From: CAYMKL01 sp964390805
GTDB lineage: Bacteria > Chloroflexota > Anaerolineae > VGOG01
Assembly (NCBI GenBank): GCA_964390805.1
Contig: CAYMKL010000044.1
Span: 1-45,467, forward strand
DNA: 45,467 bases
Direction of reading: 5' to 3'
Below, one piece after another: positions 21,401 through 25,753 of this stretch; position 1 is the stretch's first letter; every line of letters begins with the position of its first letter. The position numbers and the translations under genes were made by a program. Below the pieces are notes generated by a model. That model searched no databases. It was not told the DNA's origin and saw only the letters and a list, made by a program, of their open reading frames with translations.

Positions 21401-24400
21401 CCGCCAGCAGCGACGGCAGTGGCCTGGGCGACTATACCGTGCGCTGGACGGCCCAGACCACCGGCACCGTGGCTGCCGAGTTCTCCGAAACCGTGCCCAC
21501 TGGCAGCCCGCGCCTGTCGAGCTTCGCTCCCGCCGAGGGCCTGCGGGTGATGGCCGAGCTGGCCAGCCAGGACATCTACGGCCAGCAGCGCGGCCAGTCC
21601 TTCGGCCCGGTCTACGCCGACAGCCCGCTCACGCCCGACTACGTGTGGCTCGACACTGTAGGGCAAATTGCCAATTTGCCCTACGACGGCTGGATGGACA
21701 GTGGCTGCACCCTGATCGGCGTAGATCGCCGCGTCAGCCAGAACACCCACGGCCGGGCAGCCCTCAGCGTGGAGCAGCGGTTCTACGCCACCTGGAATGT
21801 GGAGGCTCTGCGCCTGGCCTGGACTGGCGCCAACTGGACCACCCCTTCGGCAGGCTCAGGACAGGGCGACGGCGACCTGTTCATCTATCTGGATACGCAG
21901 CCCGGTGGCACGAACCAGGTGTTCGATCCCTACACGACCTCCGGCACCGTGATCTACCTGCCGGGCAAAACGCCGAGCGGGGAAGAGCCGGACGCCATGA
22001 AAGCCGACTACCTGGTTTGGGCGCAAGATTCTGGAACAGCCACCCTGCTGCACTGGGATGGCAGCACCTGGACCCTCGTCACGGCGCTGTCGCCTGAGCA
22101 GTACCAGTTCCATCCCGCTTTGAACGATGGGCAGACCGACCTCTACCTGCCCTTCGATCTGATCGGTCTCGCCGGCGGTGGGAGCCTGGACCTGCTGGCC
22201 TTCGCCAGCGAAGACCCTTCGGCAGCCCTTCGACCAGGCTCAGGACAAGGCTCAGGGCTGCGCCTGTGGGCGGTGATGCCCAACGCCAACCCGCTGAACA
22301 GCGCCCTCGTGGTCGAGACGGCAGCCTTCGCCGGCGAGACCCAGGAATTCGCCCTCAGCCGCCGCTATCACTGGGACAGCCTGAGCGCTGGCCTCTGTCC
22401 CAACGGCAGCGACGGCATCACCACGAAATACCTGGACACCGATGTACAGGTGCGCATCTCCGCCGAGCCGGTCGGCACCGCCTACAGCTTCCTGGGGGAC
22501 GACCTGTTCTGGCTGTGGGACCTGCTGTTCGGCGCCAAACCAGCCGACGTCACCTCGTTCTTCGACTTCATGACCACCGACCACCCGAAGGTGGGCCCCG
22601 GCCAGGTCATCAGCTACACCGTCCACTATGACAACCAGGGCACCGACACGGCTACTGGCGTCTATGTAGACCTCTCAGCGCACGAAGCATTGCGCTTGGT
22701 CGGTGGACAGCAGGTGCCACTGGGTGACATCGGGCCGGGTGAATCGGGCACAGCGGTTTTCTTCGGCCAGGTTGACACCGGCCTGAGCGCCCTGCCCTGG
22801 GCAACCTTGGAAGCGCTGGTCTACGACGACGCCCACGGCCCATCCGGACCGCCGCTGGACTGGATATGGATTGACCACCAGGTGGACCCCGGCCCGCCCG
22901 AATTCTTCGACATTCAGTGGCCCACCTATCTGATCGGCGCGGGAATCAATAACGTGTCCGGCTACGCCTACGACGATTCCGGCGTGCCGTTGATCACCAT
23001 GCACATCAACGGAGGTCCGATCCCGCTCCTCTGCCCGGACACCACGCCCCAGGATGGCCGGTGGTCGTGTGTCTGGGACACGACGGGCAGCAACCACGGC
23101 GATGTGTTCAACGTGCAGCTCCAGGCCACAGATGGTTCTGGGCAACCCAGTGGGTTGAGCAAAGAGCAGACCTTCGTGGTAGATACCGTAGCGCCCACTG
23201 TCACGCTGGACGTGACCGCCACGGGTTTCTTCTCCGGCAGCCTGCTGCCGGACAGCGCCTTCACCCTCATCGGCGACGTGTTCGATGATGGCGGCGTCGC
23301 GGGGGTGGACGTTTGTGTAGACGGTGCCTGCGGGCGAGCCACCCTGCGGTTGGACGCGGCAGAATCGGTGACAACCTACGACGACGTGGCGGACCCGCCC
23401 GAAGCCATTGACGTCAGTACGGGCTGCGGAGGCAGCGAAATCGTGCGCACCTTCACCGTGGCCGAGGACTTCGTCATCGGCCAGGTGGGCCTGGGCTTCG
23501 TGGCCGAACATCCCCACCGCGACGACATCCAGGTCGAGCTGGAATCGCCCGACGGAACCAGAGTGCGAGTGCTGTACGACGACGGCATCTCCGGCACTCG
23601 GTTCCAGAACTACGACGTCTTCCTGGATGATACCGCGCCCACCGGACTGGCCGATGCCCAGAACGATCACGACTCGACAGCCCCGTACTACGAGCACTGG
23701 CTGCGGCCCTACCAGCCGCTGCAGGCTTTCCGGGGCGAGACTTCGAAGGGCGACTGGACGCTGCACATCTGCGACCTCGACCCGTCGGAAAACGATGGCC
23801 TCTACCATCGCAGCCGCCTGGTGCTGACGCCACAGCACACCGCCGCTCTCAGTGGAGAGTGGTCGTACAGGGTGTCCATTCCCGACAAGGAGGACTACGT
23901 CCAGCACACGCTATCGGTCTACGGTGAGGACGTGGTGGGCAACCGCACCGAGCCGCCGTTGGAGGTGAGCGTCATCGTGGACAACGTGGCGCCAGTGATC
24001 ACGGTGACCGAGGCGGTCACTCAGGTCTGGTGGGGCAGCACCGAAACCATACTGAGCGGCACGGTCAGCGATGGTGGGCAGGTGAGCACGGCGTTTGTTT
24101 ACATCCAGGATCCGACGGGCAGGATCTATAGTGAGATGGTGACACTAGAGGGAGACACGTGGCGGTACGACCTGCGAGCCTGGCTTGTGGGGCGCTATAC
24201 CCTGTGGGTCATCGTCGGTGACCTGGCGGGAAATGCGAGCATAGCAGGGCCTTATGCGGTGGATTCGACCTGCATCGCCGCCGACCTCTCGGCTGCCCTG
24301 GTCACGGCCGAGCCTGCCGCTGGCACGCCCTTCTCCGTCACCCTGACAGCGGTAGTGAGCAACACCGGCAGCGTCGAGATACCCGCTGGCCTGCCAGTAG

Positions 24401-25644
24401 GTTTCTACGTCGGAGACATGCGCATCGGGGCGGCAACCACCGCCCAGGCTTTGGGCCCCGGCCAGTTCGAGACGATGGTCGTTACCTGGGAGAATAGCTA
24501 CCGTGGTGACCACGCCATCGGCATTGTTCCCAATGACGTGGAGACCGACATCAGCCCCCTGCATATATGCAGCATGCAGGCCACCGCACAGCAGACCATC
24601 TCCATTCTGGACGTGCCACTGGTCGAGTCGTGGAATCTGGTGTCAACCTACGTCAACCCCTTCAATACGGACACCAGCGTCGTGCAGCGCCCCATCGAAG
24701 GGCAGTACGTGGTCATCCACGGCTTCGACGGCGGCGCACAGTCGTACTATCCGGATTTGCCGCCTGGGGTGAACACGTTGAAGGAGGTGGATGCGGAACA
24801 TGGGTATTGGGTCAAGGCAGTTGACAGTGATCAGTTATCAGTGATAGGCCAAACGAGTTTGGCACGTGATCAGTCCGCTGCGGCGGAGGATGAGGATGAG
24901 GAAGGCGCGGCGGCAACGCTGCGAATCGTGGGCGAGAAGTTCGCTGAAGATCAGACTATTGAGCTTGATAACGGCTGGAACCTGGTGAGTTTCCTGCCAC
25001 GCCAGCCGCTGGCTGTGCCCGAAGCGCTGCAGAGCATTGACGGCCAGTACACGGCGGTGCTGGGGTACGACCAGGGCGCGTTGTCCTACTATCCCGACAT
25101 AGATCCCAGCTTCAACACCCTGCGTGGGATGGAGCCCCTGTTCGGCTACTGGATCAGGATGAGCCAGGCTGGCACGCTACAATATCCCACAACGACGGGA
25201 GATCAGATATTGAATATTGGATACTCTCGGTCCCCAACAGCCAATACCCAATATCCAATATCCAATATCCGCCAGGTGGAGCGCAGAGCTGGCGTGACCC
25301 CCACCCACACCTGGGTCAACTTCTACGGTACGGCGCACAGAGAAGATGGGGCGCCGCTGCCCGTGGGGACTACAGTGCAAGCACTGGATCCCGACGGCGT
25401 GGTGTGCGGAGCCACGGTGGTCACCATTGAGAAACAGTATGGCCTGCTGGCCTGCTATGGCGACGACCCAACCACGGCGGAGGATGAGGGCGCCCAGCCC
25501 GGGGACACGATCCAGTTGTTGGCGGATGGCCAGGTACTCGGCATGGGCACATGGACAGCCCACGGTTACCGCCAGTGGAGGCCGCTGGGGAAAGTAGACC
25601 TGTGGCAATTGTACCTGCCTCTGATAAGAAAGGGGAATAGATAG
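6403..25644 (+). CDS. giant multidomain surface protein (LamG x8, TSP3, P-domain x2, CARDB x3, LVIVD)
   Basis: 6,413 aa from a GTG with a weak ribosome site and no signal peptide; the frame is open back to 6340, so it is probably the rest of the protein begun at 4057. Order by residue: unknown exported region; four to five Ala/Val-rich hydrophobic helices (568-746); TSP3 repeats (1005-1130, e.g. DTDGDGLSDADE); LamG domains near 1150-1366, 1477-1680, 1686-2203 (with insertions), 2206-2416, 2420-2626, 2920-3153, 3182-3393 and 3397-3600, most ending in a DDVRIFNRALS-like motif; Ig-like spacers; LVIVD repeats (3757-3813, 4456-4720) split by a P-domain (3816-3970), Thr-Pro linkers and three CARDB domains (4026-4440); more Ig-like domains with a second P-domain (5663-5812); two WNLVS...GYW modules; a C-terminal module shared with the next gene; and tail LYLPLIRKGNR. 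Likely extracellular adhesin or matrix protein of about 0.7 MDa. Confidence 0.85.
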   Translation: MTFDFQGETPVDKVGIYAGTCAGTGDLVHKFENVSGGTHTIPNTKLVDLADGEHFITLEKVDHFPACAPLGDIPNAGTDHMIDPEPLQPYGVSVRDKDKAASLTGAGNVLLYVPLNMVPDESGGGRVAFSARVPYQPSNNSLGNAQQVRVVWLVQMITDQCKVIAENFPYPAPAWCYYETSWNLNQSQVVHTYAEDWLLTGLAVREDHGLDVAITWEDPATDDDRDDDGWLWLLANQLQEAYISGRDQDGDNIRDLGIITQKDGLTVAETTLASRFDEDAMAPGTTITDRLGVPFTATFQVKNLPPYPTQDYVAQVMMSETVKVLSDNFDVYPDTTPTLLFAREERARTTNLDMGDCRTIAGTMVSLDFTGRTVETIAAMNWAPYRYRDGAWGSYPMEEYWDLLETRLRAVFPDDAASLTDLPDDVKREIVAGQVLVAKTYYLTMHQGRTALVQMGDYQLSYQYDPRQSDGSLAMTVATTIEKCGFAVSKLMFKVVLTMFVEEILSEHAAIKWMEDQVAHAVFSLRKPLTPRQMFFKAIGQGILGKAKELLGDIKSGLGTVVNKLYGQAGNRSAVRAVLVSAAIVLAAVAVVTGIVIAFVHADTGLMINACITAVMTTITIITSLKTIADAVSAAKAAECLSVAAYVSSSIRDISKATLICAVIGLVVGVVVAFAGFIVSMALAHLKAGSMAANALFAQAVASTVTAVIMFVIAMIPLVGQIVAAIVAIIDGLIAAACAIASAIKGEDVRENFWGEVLCRGLSGSISYLINWFIYGATIMVDLERSDRLVFGAFDHVFVTPELGASVGNQVKYSASLTNTINLVSIPIDWKAASYAWQYTDDNLKSATFQYEWQTEEQDLHVDEDGNDLIDLNEQSPPWESDTGTRPFYIVPSPTSGGFSLDEAGINRHPPLYLAEGYAVPAQECFVVPNPAGCLYAPWAAYVCWVPVCHIRAERGTSHLDLGQTFTFDVFPATLDEFYQPFGKDGGYSLAWGQSGDLTFARQKDFDGDGLLNQVDRGSDPDDSRWDADGDGLSDYFEFQNGSDPTLYDTDGDGLSDADEFRLGTDPNRMDSDGDGLTDREETDGWEFVYAFAPNGTQLRTWVLSDPLEPDTDNDGLTDFKEKVYGFNPRVWQDPTVLSLQAGAWEADAPHLLLRFEEAAASETFADYSGYRNNAACTVAPCPDAGRDGKYGSAVQFHGDEFLSIPHSEINTLRNNLTVAAWIKPTELSGVRRIVATARTNSNNGFGFGTSGTDLRFTTFGVKDYTLTGVGLQTNQWQHVAAVMDGNNAASSYVRSGVTFYVDGVNKGTVTHSAPAHADTDDALLIGATTSRDSTASIQRFKGLIDEVVLFDRALSRTEIQNMLLKARYNPNDSFVQVGDTLSYTATVGNKLYDRYAQGLFSLAATDPSALSQVNVPPRTFVLQPLEQTMISGTVQAAAASSHVRSGVTASRSVSLTQVASALITNWREQSGFAELWLKLDEAASLTGGVITFTDSSGTMPPANASCAGAACPQAGESGYFDYAVKFDGSQTISLANTKRLGLRNSSFSVSAWIKGSDFSGTRTVLGTENSGFDYLFMGVKYNGKPYMKTNHTLESDVKLQPEVWYHVVYRYDKDKDKQTIFVNGESKASGDGGGAFEHKVSAYLGKTPPHTDGSYFKGWIDDVRIFKRALTQKEIRDLFERPVLRLQFEEQKHNPYGGGTYYADASGMGNSASCSRCPDATDGVFGQGAAYFYGDDYLTVDSSPSLDLSDGQFTIAAWLYPQTQGEPVDPDCHFNQKTWRNMYWDGAPVSDWCVNWPQDSMDAVDSPRGTWFVNQYWDAYGKWDPCISQRWTGDFRFQSGTYTFFYRFGGGAYVYVDGTNILSLGNPYLPWGTPSLEEGSVRFHVSSGVHEIKVEYFDCYDDNLVQFGWTPPHVQGILGKDTGKNSAYPTLQTVGRKVRFGFGTGSEWVAVTTSDPVLTANAWNHVVLSFGPTYKVDGTFDQNVATLYVNNQRVGDWGVGNREPSSSADSLYVGRSSYEGKVYIDRFEVTEKADESPHCEVYLTWGGHADDKICTSTGTEQNDDCTWDDLEEDDTVEVNVSKTVSGQDILEAWEDDHGAEKGHNYGDDLLCNVGSSACTTGQQFSYRTPSMPLHIFDWEGDNKSTNDGLAGEDQTRINLYLGDSSHWAYRNPSIPFHGKMDELVIYKRPLSADQVQELYLSSATAMHLPLDDPPGSSSFENAVDISRQGNASCTASPLAGGTEGGCPTSGVSGRINQAALFDGDNDVLNTTLTIDQSSDEIEGTTMTAWVYPQSTSSGYHMVVGTDNNGWDWTLARDGDDWAVFNGTNKGNTGISVDVNQWQHIAAVFIPGQGTRFYKNGSLAKTDSTIGYDSSTGAVAIGNKSSGGDYYFDGVIDDVRIFSRPLSDDDIMTVYKLAPVFQMHLDEQQRADTFTDVAGGNNGTCSGGVCPQAGTQGQVSLAAEFNGRADGVDDVITVPDNAALDLTNFTVGAWVMPTAIINAHAQKLVSKGGNYALTIPAGGMVATLETSLARPGYGCSWPVEEVVQSTAPLIQNAWNHVMGTYDGQALKIYVNGYEQGSESVSGDACPNSNSLRIGGLFAGRLDEGTLYDRALSASEVRDIFLYQGKLVEERRSQTITIDDDPPVSTLRSYTADFPYLANQDVVMHVEAKDPTSGVSLVELSINGTWGSPPNRMDVPPCRDAAASLTGAASLTGGTAWCLTFDPTQLGGEGTYNLRTRATDRVGNRETPSGTYTIYVDDTPPTVSTSLSDGTLVAASLHSTLQNTWLVPLSGTAQDPVIQGSGGVAGSGVASDGVWVTLLDPQGEVAGRGAQKATLTDSTWAVDYLFMGAMPTGRYTITVQARDKVGNESTTTLGTIQVDATASSADFNASNVPTTTITSAIPISGIVSELPALKGTLLRLHLEEDAGATSFYDSSGLKHHGDCTGGTCPTAGVDGKYGRALQFDGTDRFLRIPHSEINELSSDPSTALRRSSGQGSGHGFSVAAWINPSQLSGGQRIVATARTNSNNGFGFGTVDTDLLFTTFGVNNYRLTGVGLQTNRWTHVAAVMDSDNAASLDVRSGVTFYVDGVDRGTITHTAPPEADTDDVLLIGATTEAGSGSITARFNGLIDEVTVLDRALSADEVRALAQAQAAGVDRVQFAFTPNLPGSPFYNETPPAGQVLHLPLDDQADENGTLEFRDVSGHEHSGSCSGETCPTHSQSGRVGNAARFDGLNDYISIADSPALDLSGGNFTEAAWVFPTIQDNRYHGILGYQPAGRIAQRYPGLWVYQRTKIHAGFGDGSNWNWFTTGDVLTENAWNHVAATFDGTTYKVYVNGAEVHSTTALAGKKPYPNARVDVGRADKYFDGRLDDVRIFNRALSAAEIRSLYLGAGTVLELPFDETWAMDGDTLADASAWGHNSTLHTNDAVNKAVSGTVGAHALQFDGLDDVVSVPDTPGLDLDAFSVGMWVFPTRFSGVQRLAVKESSAGGQQNFGLVLWGSGYVRFSFYGGDCTTPHDYITGGQALSRNQWNHVMMTYDGSRFNLYVDGELDTFGWVTSSVCHNDGPVEIGRAFAGRLDDVRIYGRALSDLEVKALYQSAWQAAVLDLSGFGNLTGLAAGVNQTTWNAQVLDGLEGNYRLDLRGWDASGLPDNSGQSQGVWDGAVDTLAPRISLTRQTVGDDYRFTTVAQDFNLTEEGFRSPCGGSEGITEREYYQSPWYLAASGQTTSTLGAQRLYQLIAECDVPTSEIPGEIGSYNTPGLALSVAISGTLAYIADDAAGLQILDIADPTHPTLVGGINPGGYANGVAIAAAPQMSPYDLSVYTWGPGASTMTTADWWNFPIDVPDMGSVMDVKVRVRLGPAAGAPGDLNVYLRAPDETEVLLHSADSNTAYGSGATDCDPCNMVAFNDAAAQSITEGASPFVGSFRPEESLSAFDGRNTAGQWMLRFHVTSPGSTLYCWQLEILRDSSTTPTPTSTPTHTPTPTDTPTPTPTDTPTPTDTPTSTPMPTDTPTATPTTPPAELPDLIVENITVDPPNPDVNQSFVVTVTIKNQGGGDAGAFDTTFYFDNVPSPCDEGAPDWYFVQTDSLAAGASTDLALTYPGFDSAGQHNIYAQADGACGVEEADEDNNIHGPVNVTVGPDLIVENMVADPASPGVGESFVVTVTIKNQGGGEAWEIDTAVYSDTMPEGCDEGFGSWAFAYTESLVAGASDTLTFNHDGFDSAGEHTIYAQVDIACVVAEADEDNNIYGPLNVTVGGGGGTSELAANGMLTLAETPTPTETPTATPTNAAIAAPTATPADATKPTQTPTPTDTPTATPVSRPDLIVQSIATDPASPGTSQPFNIAVTVKNQGGDSARPLGIGVFLDQAPSGGGQDIPWAMDMISLAAGESATVTFIHPGLSSAGLHSIYAMVDVWRVGDETNEDNNISAPVTVTVGEAGRLAETSPARISASAGDTYAYIADGSTILRVVDVTDPADPQLVSAYNVPGVGKDIALSGNYAYVAAGTAGLRVLDVSYTPPVEVGAYDTPGYAQGIVLSGTLAYLADGEAGLQVLNIANPVCPRPVGVYDTPGTAYGVAISGTPSAGSGQAIAYVADGGQGLRVIDVSNPASPTEIGHYIPSARWANAVALSGSYAYLAGYGLSIVDVSNPSNPQLVRLIVTPPGLRYGVALQDVASAGDPSAALRQAQDDSSGQGYAYVAAYDWGLRVVNPGSVDPYATAYDTAGHCTTVPASIQQGSGTGEQSAVIGRSGQTGNLQQGPEPAISILNVPPVLASTAPISVTGYVSTTVSSLQALTVTVDSTIIYTDTWANGAVTETLWATTWQPAGEGVYGLQATATDWDGHSASETVTTTVDLLPPAIVISPTLLTGAHYHQPRRLDVTGLVTDTGGVANVEAAAAGNTLVAATFSLVGTGAGGESVYAWRLPWYLQPGPLPDGVAYTVTAKATDIAGRTTQVTETVTVDVVPSAPVTLTVSSGGNDLAPFESVTDTAPTLTLEWTASSDGSGLGDYTVRWTAQTTGTVAAEFSETVPTGSPRLSSFAPAEGLRVMAELASQDIYGQQRGQSFGPVYADSPLTPDYVWLDTVGQIANLPYDGWMDSGCTLIGVDRRVSQNTHGRAALSVEQRFYATWNVEALRLAWTGANWTTPSAGSGQGDGDLFIYLDTQPGGTNQVFDPYTTSGTVIYLPGKTPSGEEPDAMKADYLVWAQDSGTATLLHWDGSTWTLVTALSPEQYQFHPALNDGQTDLYLPFDLIGLAGGGSLDLLAFASEDPSAALRPGSGQGSGLRLWAVMPNANPLNSALVVETAAFAGETQEFALSRRYHWDSLSAGLCPNGSDGITTKYLDTDVQVRISAEPVGTAYSFLGDDLFWLWDLLFGAKPADVTSFFDFMTTDHPKVGPGQVISYTVHYDNQGTDTATGVYVDLSAHEALRLVGGQQVPLGDIGPGESGTAVFFGQVDTGLSALPWATLEALVYDDAHGPSGPPLDWIWIDHQVDPGPPEFFDIQWPTYLIGAGINNVSGYAYDDSGVPLITMHINGGPIPLLCPDTTPQDGRWSCVWDTTGSNHGDVFNVQLQATDGSGQPSGLSKEQTFVVDTVAPTVTLDVTATGFFSGSLLPDSAFTLIGDVFDDGGVAGVDVCVDGACGRATLRLDAAESVTTYDDVADPPEAIDVSTGCGGSEIVRTFTVAEDFVIGQVGLGFVAEHPHRDDIQVELESPDGTRVRVLYDDGISGTRFQNYDVFLDDTAPTGLADAQNDHDSTAPYYEHWLRPYQPLQAFRGETSKGDWTLHICDLDPSENDGLYHRSRLVLTPQHTAALSGEWSYRVSIPDKEDYVQHTLSVYGEDVVGNRTEPPLEVSVIVDNVAPVITVTEAVTQVWWGSTETILSGTVSDGGQVSTAFVYIQDPTGRIYSEMVTLEGDTWRYDLRAWLVGRYTLWVIVGDLAGNASIAGPYAVDSTCIAADLSAALVTAEPAAGTPFSVTLTAVVSNTGSVEIPAGLPVGFYVGDMRIGAATTAQALGPGQFETMVVTWENSYRGDHAIGIVPNDVETDISPLHICSMQATAQQTISILDVPLVESWNLVSTYVNPFNTDTSVVQRPIEGQYVVIHGFDGGAQSYYPDLPPGVNTLKEVDAEHGYWVKAVDSDQLSVIGQTSLARDQSAAAEDEDEEGAAATLRIVGEKFAEDQTIELDNGWNLVSFLPRQPLAVPEALQSIDGQYTAVLGYDQGALSYYPDIDPSFNTLRGMEPLFGYWIRMSQAGTLQYPTTTGDQILNIGYSRSPTANTQYPISNIRQVERRAGVTPTHTWVNFYGTAHREDGAPLPVGTTVQALDPDGVVCGATVVTIEKQYGLLACYGDDPTTAEDEGAQPGDTIQLLADGQVLGMGTWTAHGYRQWRPLGKVDLWQLYLPLIRKGNR
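6700..6715 (+). repeat. GCCGCTTCGCTAACGG repeat, copy 1
   Basis: 16-nt element read in frame as AASLTG in a linker. Its TCG, CTA and ACG codons are unusual for this gene. Exact copies lie at 7648, 10849, 14515 and 14533. Confidence 0.7.
7648..7663 (+). repeat. GCCGCTTCGCTAACGG repeat, copy 2
   Basis: Exact 16-nt match to the copy at 6700, again in the frame giving AASLT, between PDD and DLPDD. Confidence 0.7.
10265..10295. repeat. ACGCCGCT...AGCGGCGT inverted repeat, copy 1
   Basis: Perfect 8-bp arms (10265-10272 and 10288-10295) around a 15-nt loop holding ATGTACGT. Read in frame as AASSYVRSGVT inside LamG 1. The left arm shares GCCGCTTC with the AASLTG element. Confidence 0.75.
10717..10743. 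repeat. GCCGCT...AGCGGC inverted repeat, copy 2
   Basis: Nearly the same sequence as the copy at 10265 (CATGTACGTAGCGGCGTCACC), in frame as AASSHVRSGVT in a spacer after LamG 1. The left arm is shortened to 6 bp. Confidence 0.7.
10849..10864 (+). repeat. GCCGCTTCGCTAACGG repeat, copy 3
   Basis: Exact match to the copy at 6700, in frame (AASLTG) in the first strand of LamG 2. Confidence 0.7.
13108..13140. repeat. in-frame C-run/G-run palindrome
   Basis: CTCCCCCCT faces AGGGGGAACTGAGGGGGG. It is read in frame as SPLAGGTEGG between two cysteines of LamG 4 and lengthens a loop that is short in the sister LamG domains. Confidence 0.65.
14515..14548 (+). repeat. GCCGCTTCGCTAACGG tandem pair, copies 4 and 5
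   Basis: Two copies 18 nt apart, translated AASLTGAASLTG in the loop of an Ig-like domain. A tandem duplication of the element that keeps the frame. Confidence 0.75.
15360..15403. repeat. CCCTTCGAC...GCTCAGG repeat, copy 1
   Basis: CCCTTCGACAGCCCTTCGAC followed by GAGCTCAGGACAGGGCTCAG, read in frame as PSTALRRSSGQGSG inside LamG 6. LamG 1, the closest sister domain, lacks this stretch. Confidence 0.75.
15623..15653. repeat. ACGCCGCT...AGCGGCGT inverted repeat, copy 3
   Basis: Same 8-bp arms as the copy at 10265, with loop TCATTAGATGTACGT, in frame (AASLDVRSGVT). It occupies the equivalent position in LamG 6 as copy 1 does in LamG 1, so it was probably copied with the domain. Confidence 0.75.
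17223..17255. repeat. perfect 15-bp inverted repeat AGACCTGTCAGGTTT
   Basis: Arms AGACCTGTCAGGTTT (17223-17237) and AAACCTGACAGGTCT (17241-17255) with a 3-nt loop. Read in frame as DLSGFGNLTGL between LamG 8 and an Ig-like domain. It would form a strong RNA hairpin within the message. Confidence 0.85.
18310..18475 (+). repeat. Thr-Pro linker, ACGCCCACC-type low-complexity repeat
   Basis: Hexa/nonanucleotide units such as ACGCCCACGCCCACCGACAC encode an extended TPTPTDTPTP linker of about 55 residues joining the first P-domain to CARDB 1. Such linkers are usually extended, secreted and possibly glycosylated. Confidence 0.8.
19225..19372 (+). repeat. second Thr-Pro linker
   Basis: Related but more diverged Thr/Pro/Ala-rich coding repeat between CARDB 2 and CARDB 3. 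Confidence 0.75.
20154..20176. repeat. CCTTCGGCAGGCTCAGGACAGG repeat, copy 2
   Basis: Short form of the CCCTTCGAC/GCTCAGG family, in frame as PSAGSGQ, lengthening an LVIVD repeat loop. Confidence 0.75.
20445..20492. repeat. CCTTCGGCAGCCCTTCGAC...GCTCAGG repeat, copy 3
   Basis: Long form with two TTCG half-units and two CTCAGGA half-units, in frame as PSAALRQAQDDSSGQ within the last LVIVD repeat. Confidence 0.75.
21658..21684. repeat. perfect 13-bp palindrome GTAGGGCAAATTG
   Basis: GTAGGGCAAATTG (21658-21670) and CAATTTGCCCTAC (21672-21684) flank one central base. Read in frame as VGQIANLPY. It is lower in GC than its surroundings. Confidence 0.85.
21843..21866. repeat. CCCTTCGGCAGGCTCAGGACAGG repeat, copy 4
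   Basis: Nearly identical to the copy at 20154, in frame as PSAGSGQG in a different domain of the same protein. Confidence 0.75.
22214..22258. repeat. CCCTTCGGCAGCCCTTCGAC...GCTCAGG repeat, copy 5
   Basis: Long form, in frame as PSAALRPGSGQGSG, close in sequence to copies 1 and 3. Confidence 0.75.
24826..24874. repeat. GATCAGTTATCAGTGAT repeat with GCCAAAC/GTTTGGC hairpin
   Basis: AGTGATCAGTTATCAGTGAT is followed by arms GCCAAAC (24848-24854) and GTTTGGC (24857-24863) and another GATCAGT. Read in frame as SDQLSVIGQTSLARDQS, a linker between the two WNLVS modules. Confidence 0.65.
25207..25271. repeat. AATATTGGATA / TATCCAATATCC inverted repeat
   Basis: ATATTGAATATTGGATA on the left faces a run of CCAATATCCAATATCC on the right. 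The block is AT-rich within a GC-rich gene and is read in frame as ILNIGYSRS and TQYPISNIR, just before the C-terminal module. Confidence 0.75.
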
Positions 25645-25676
25645 AAGGAGTTTTTGAAGCGAGATCCAAATCATCC

Positions 25677-25705
25677 TTGACAGAAACCAGTGGACGTGCT
25701 AGAAT
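25677..25705 (+). promoter_or_regulatory. near-consensus sigma70 promoter
   Basis: Perfect TTGACA (25677-25682), 17-nt spacer, TAGAAT (25700-25705). It lies 48 nt before the ATG at 25754 and probably drives the small anchored protein, the kinase and the response regulator as one transcript. Confidence 0.75.
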
Positions 25706-25753
25706 AATCCAGACGATTCGCAGAGAAAGAACCACCTATGGGAGGAACATGCC

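Noticed and set aside
4057..25644. Polymorphic toxin or contact-dependent inhibition system
   Set aside because: Size and repeats fit, but I see no toxin domain at the C-terminus, no immunity-like gene and no TpsB/VgrG-type partner.
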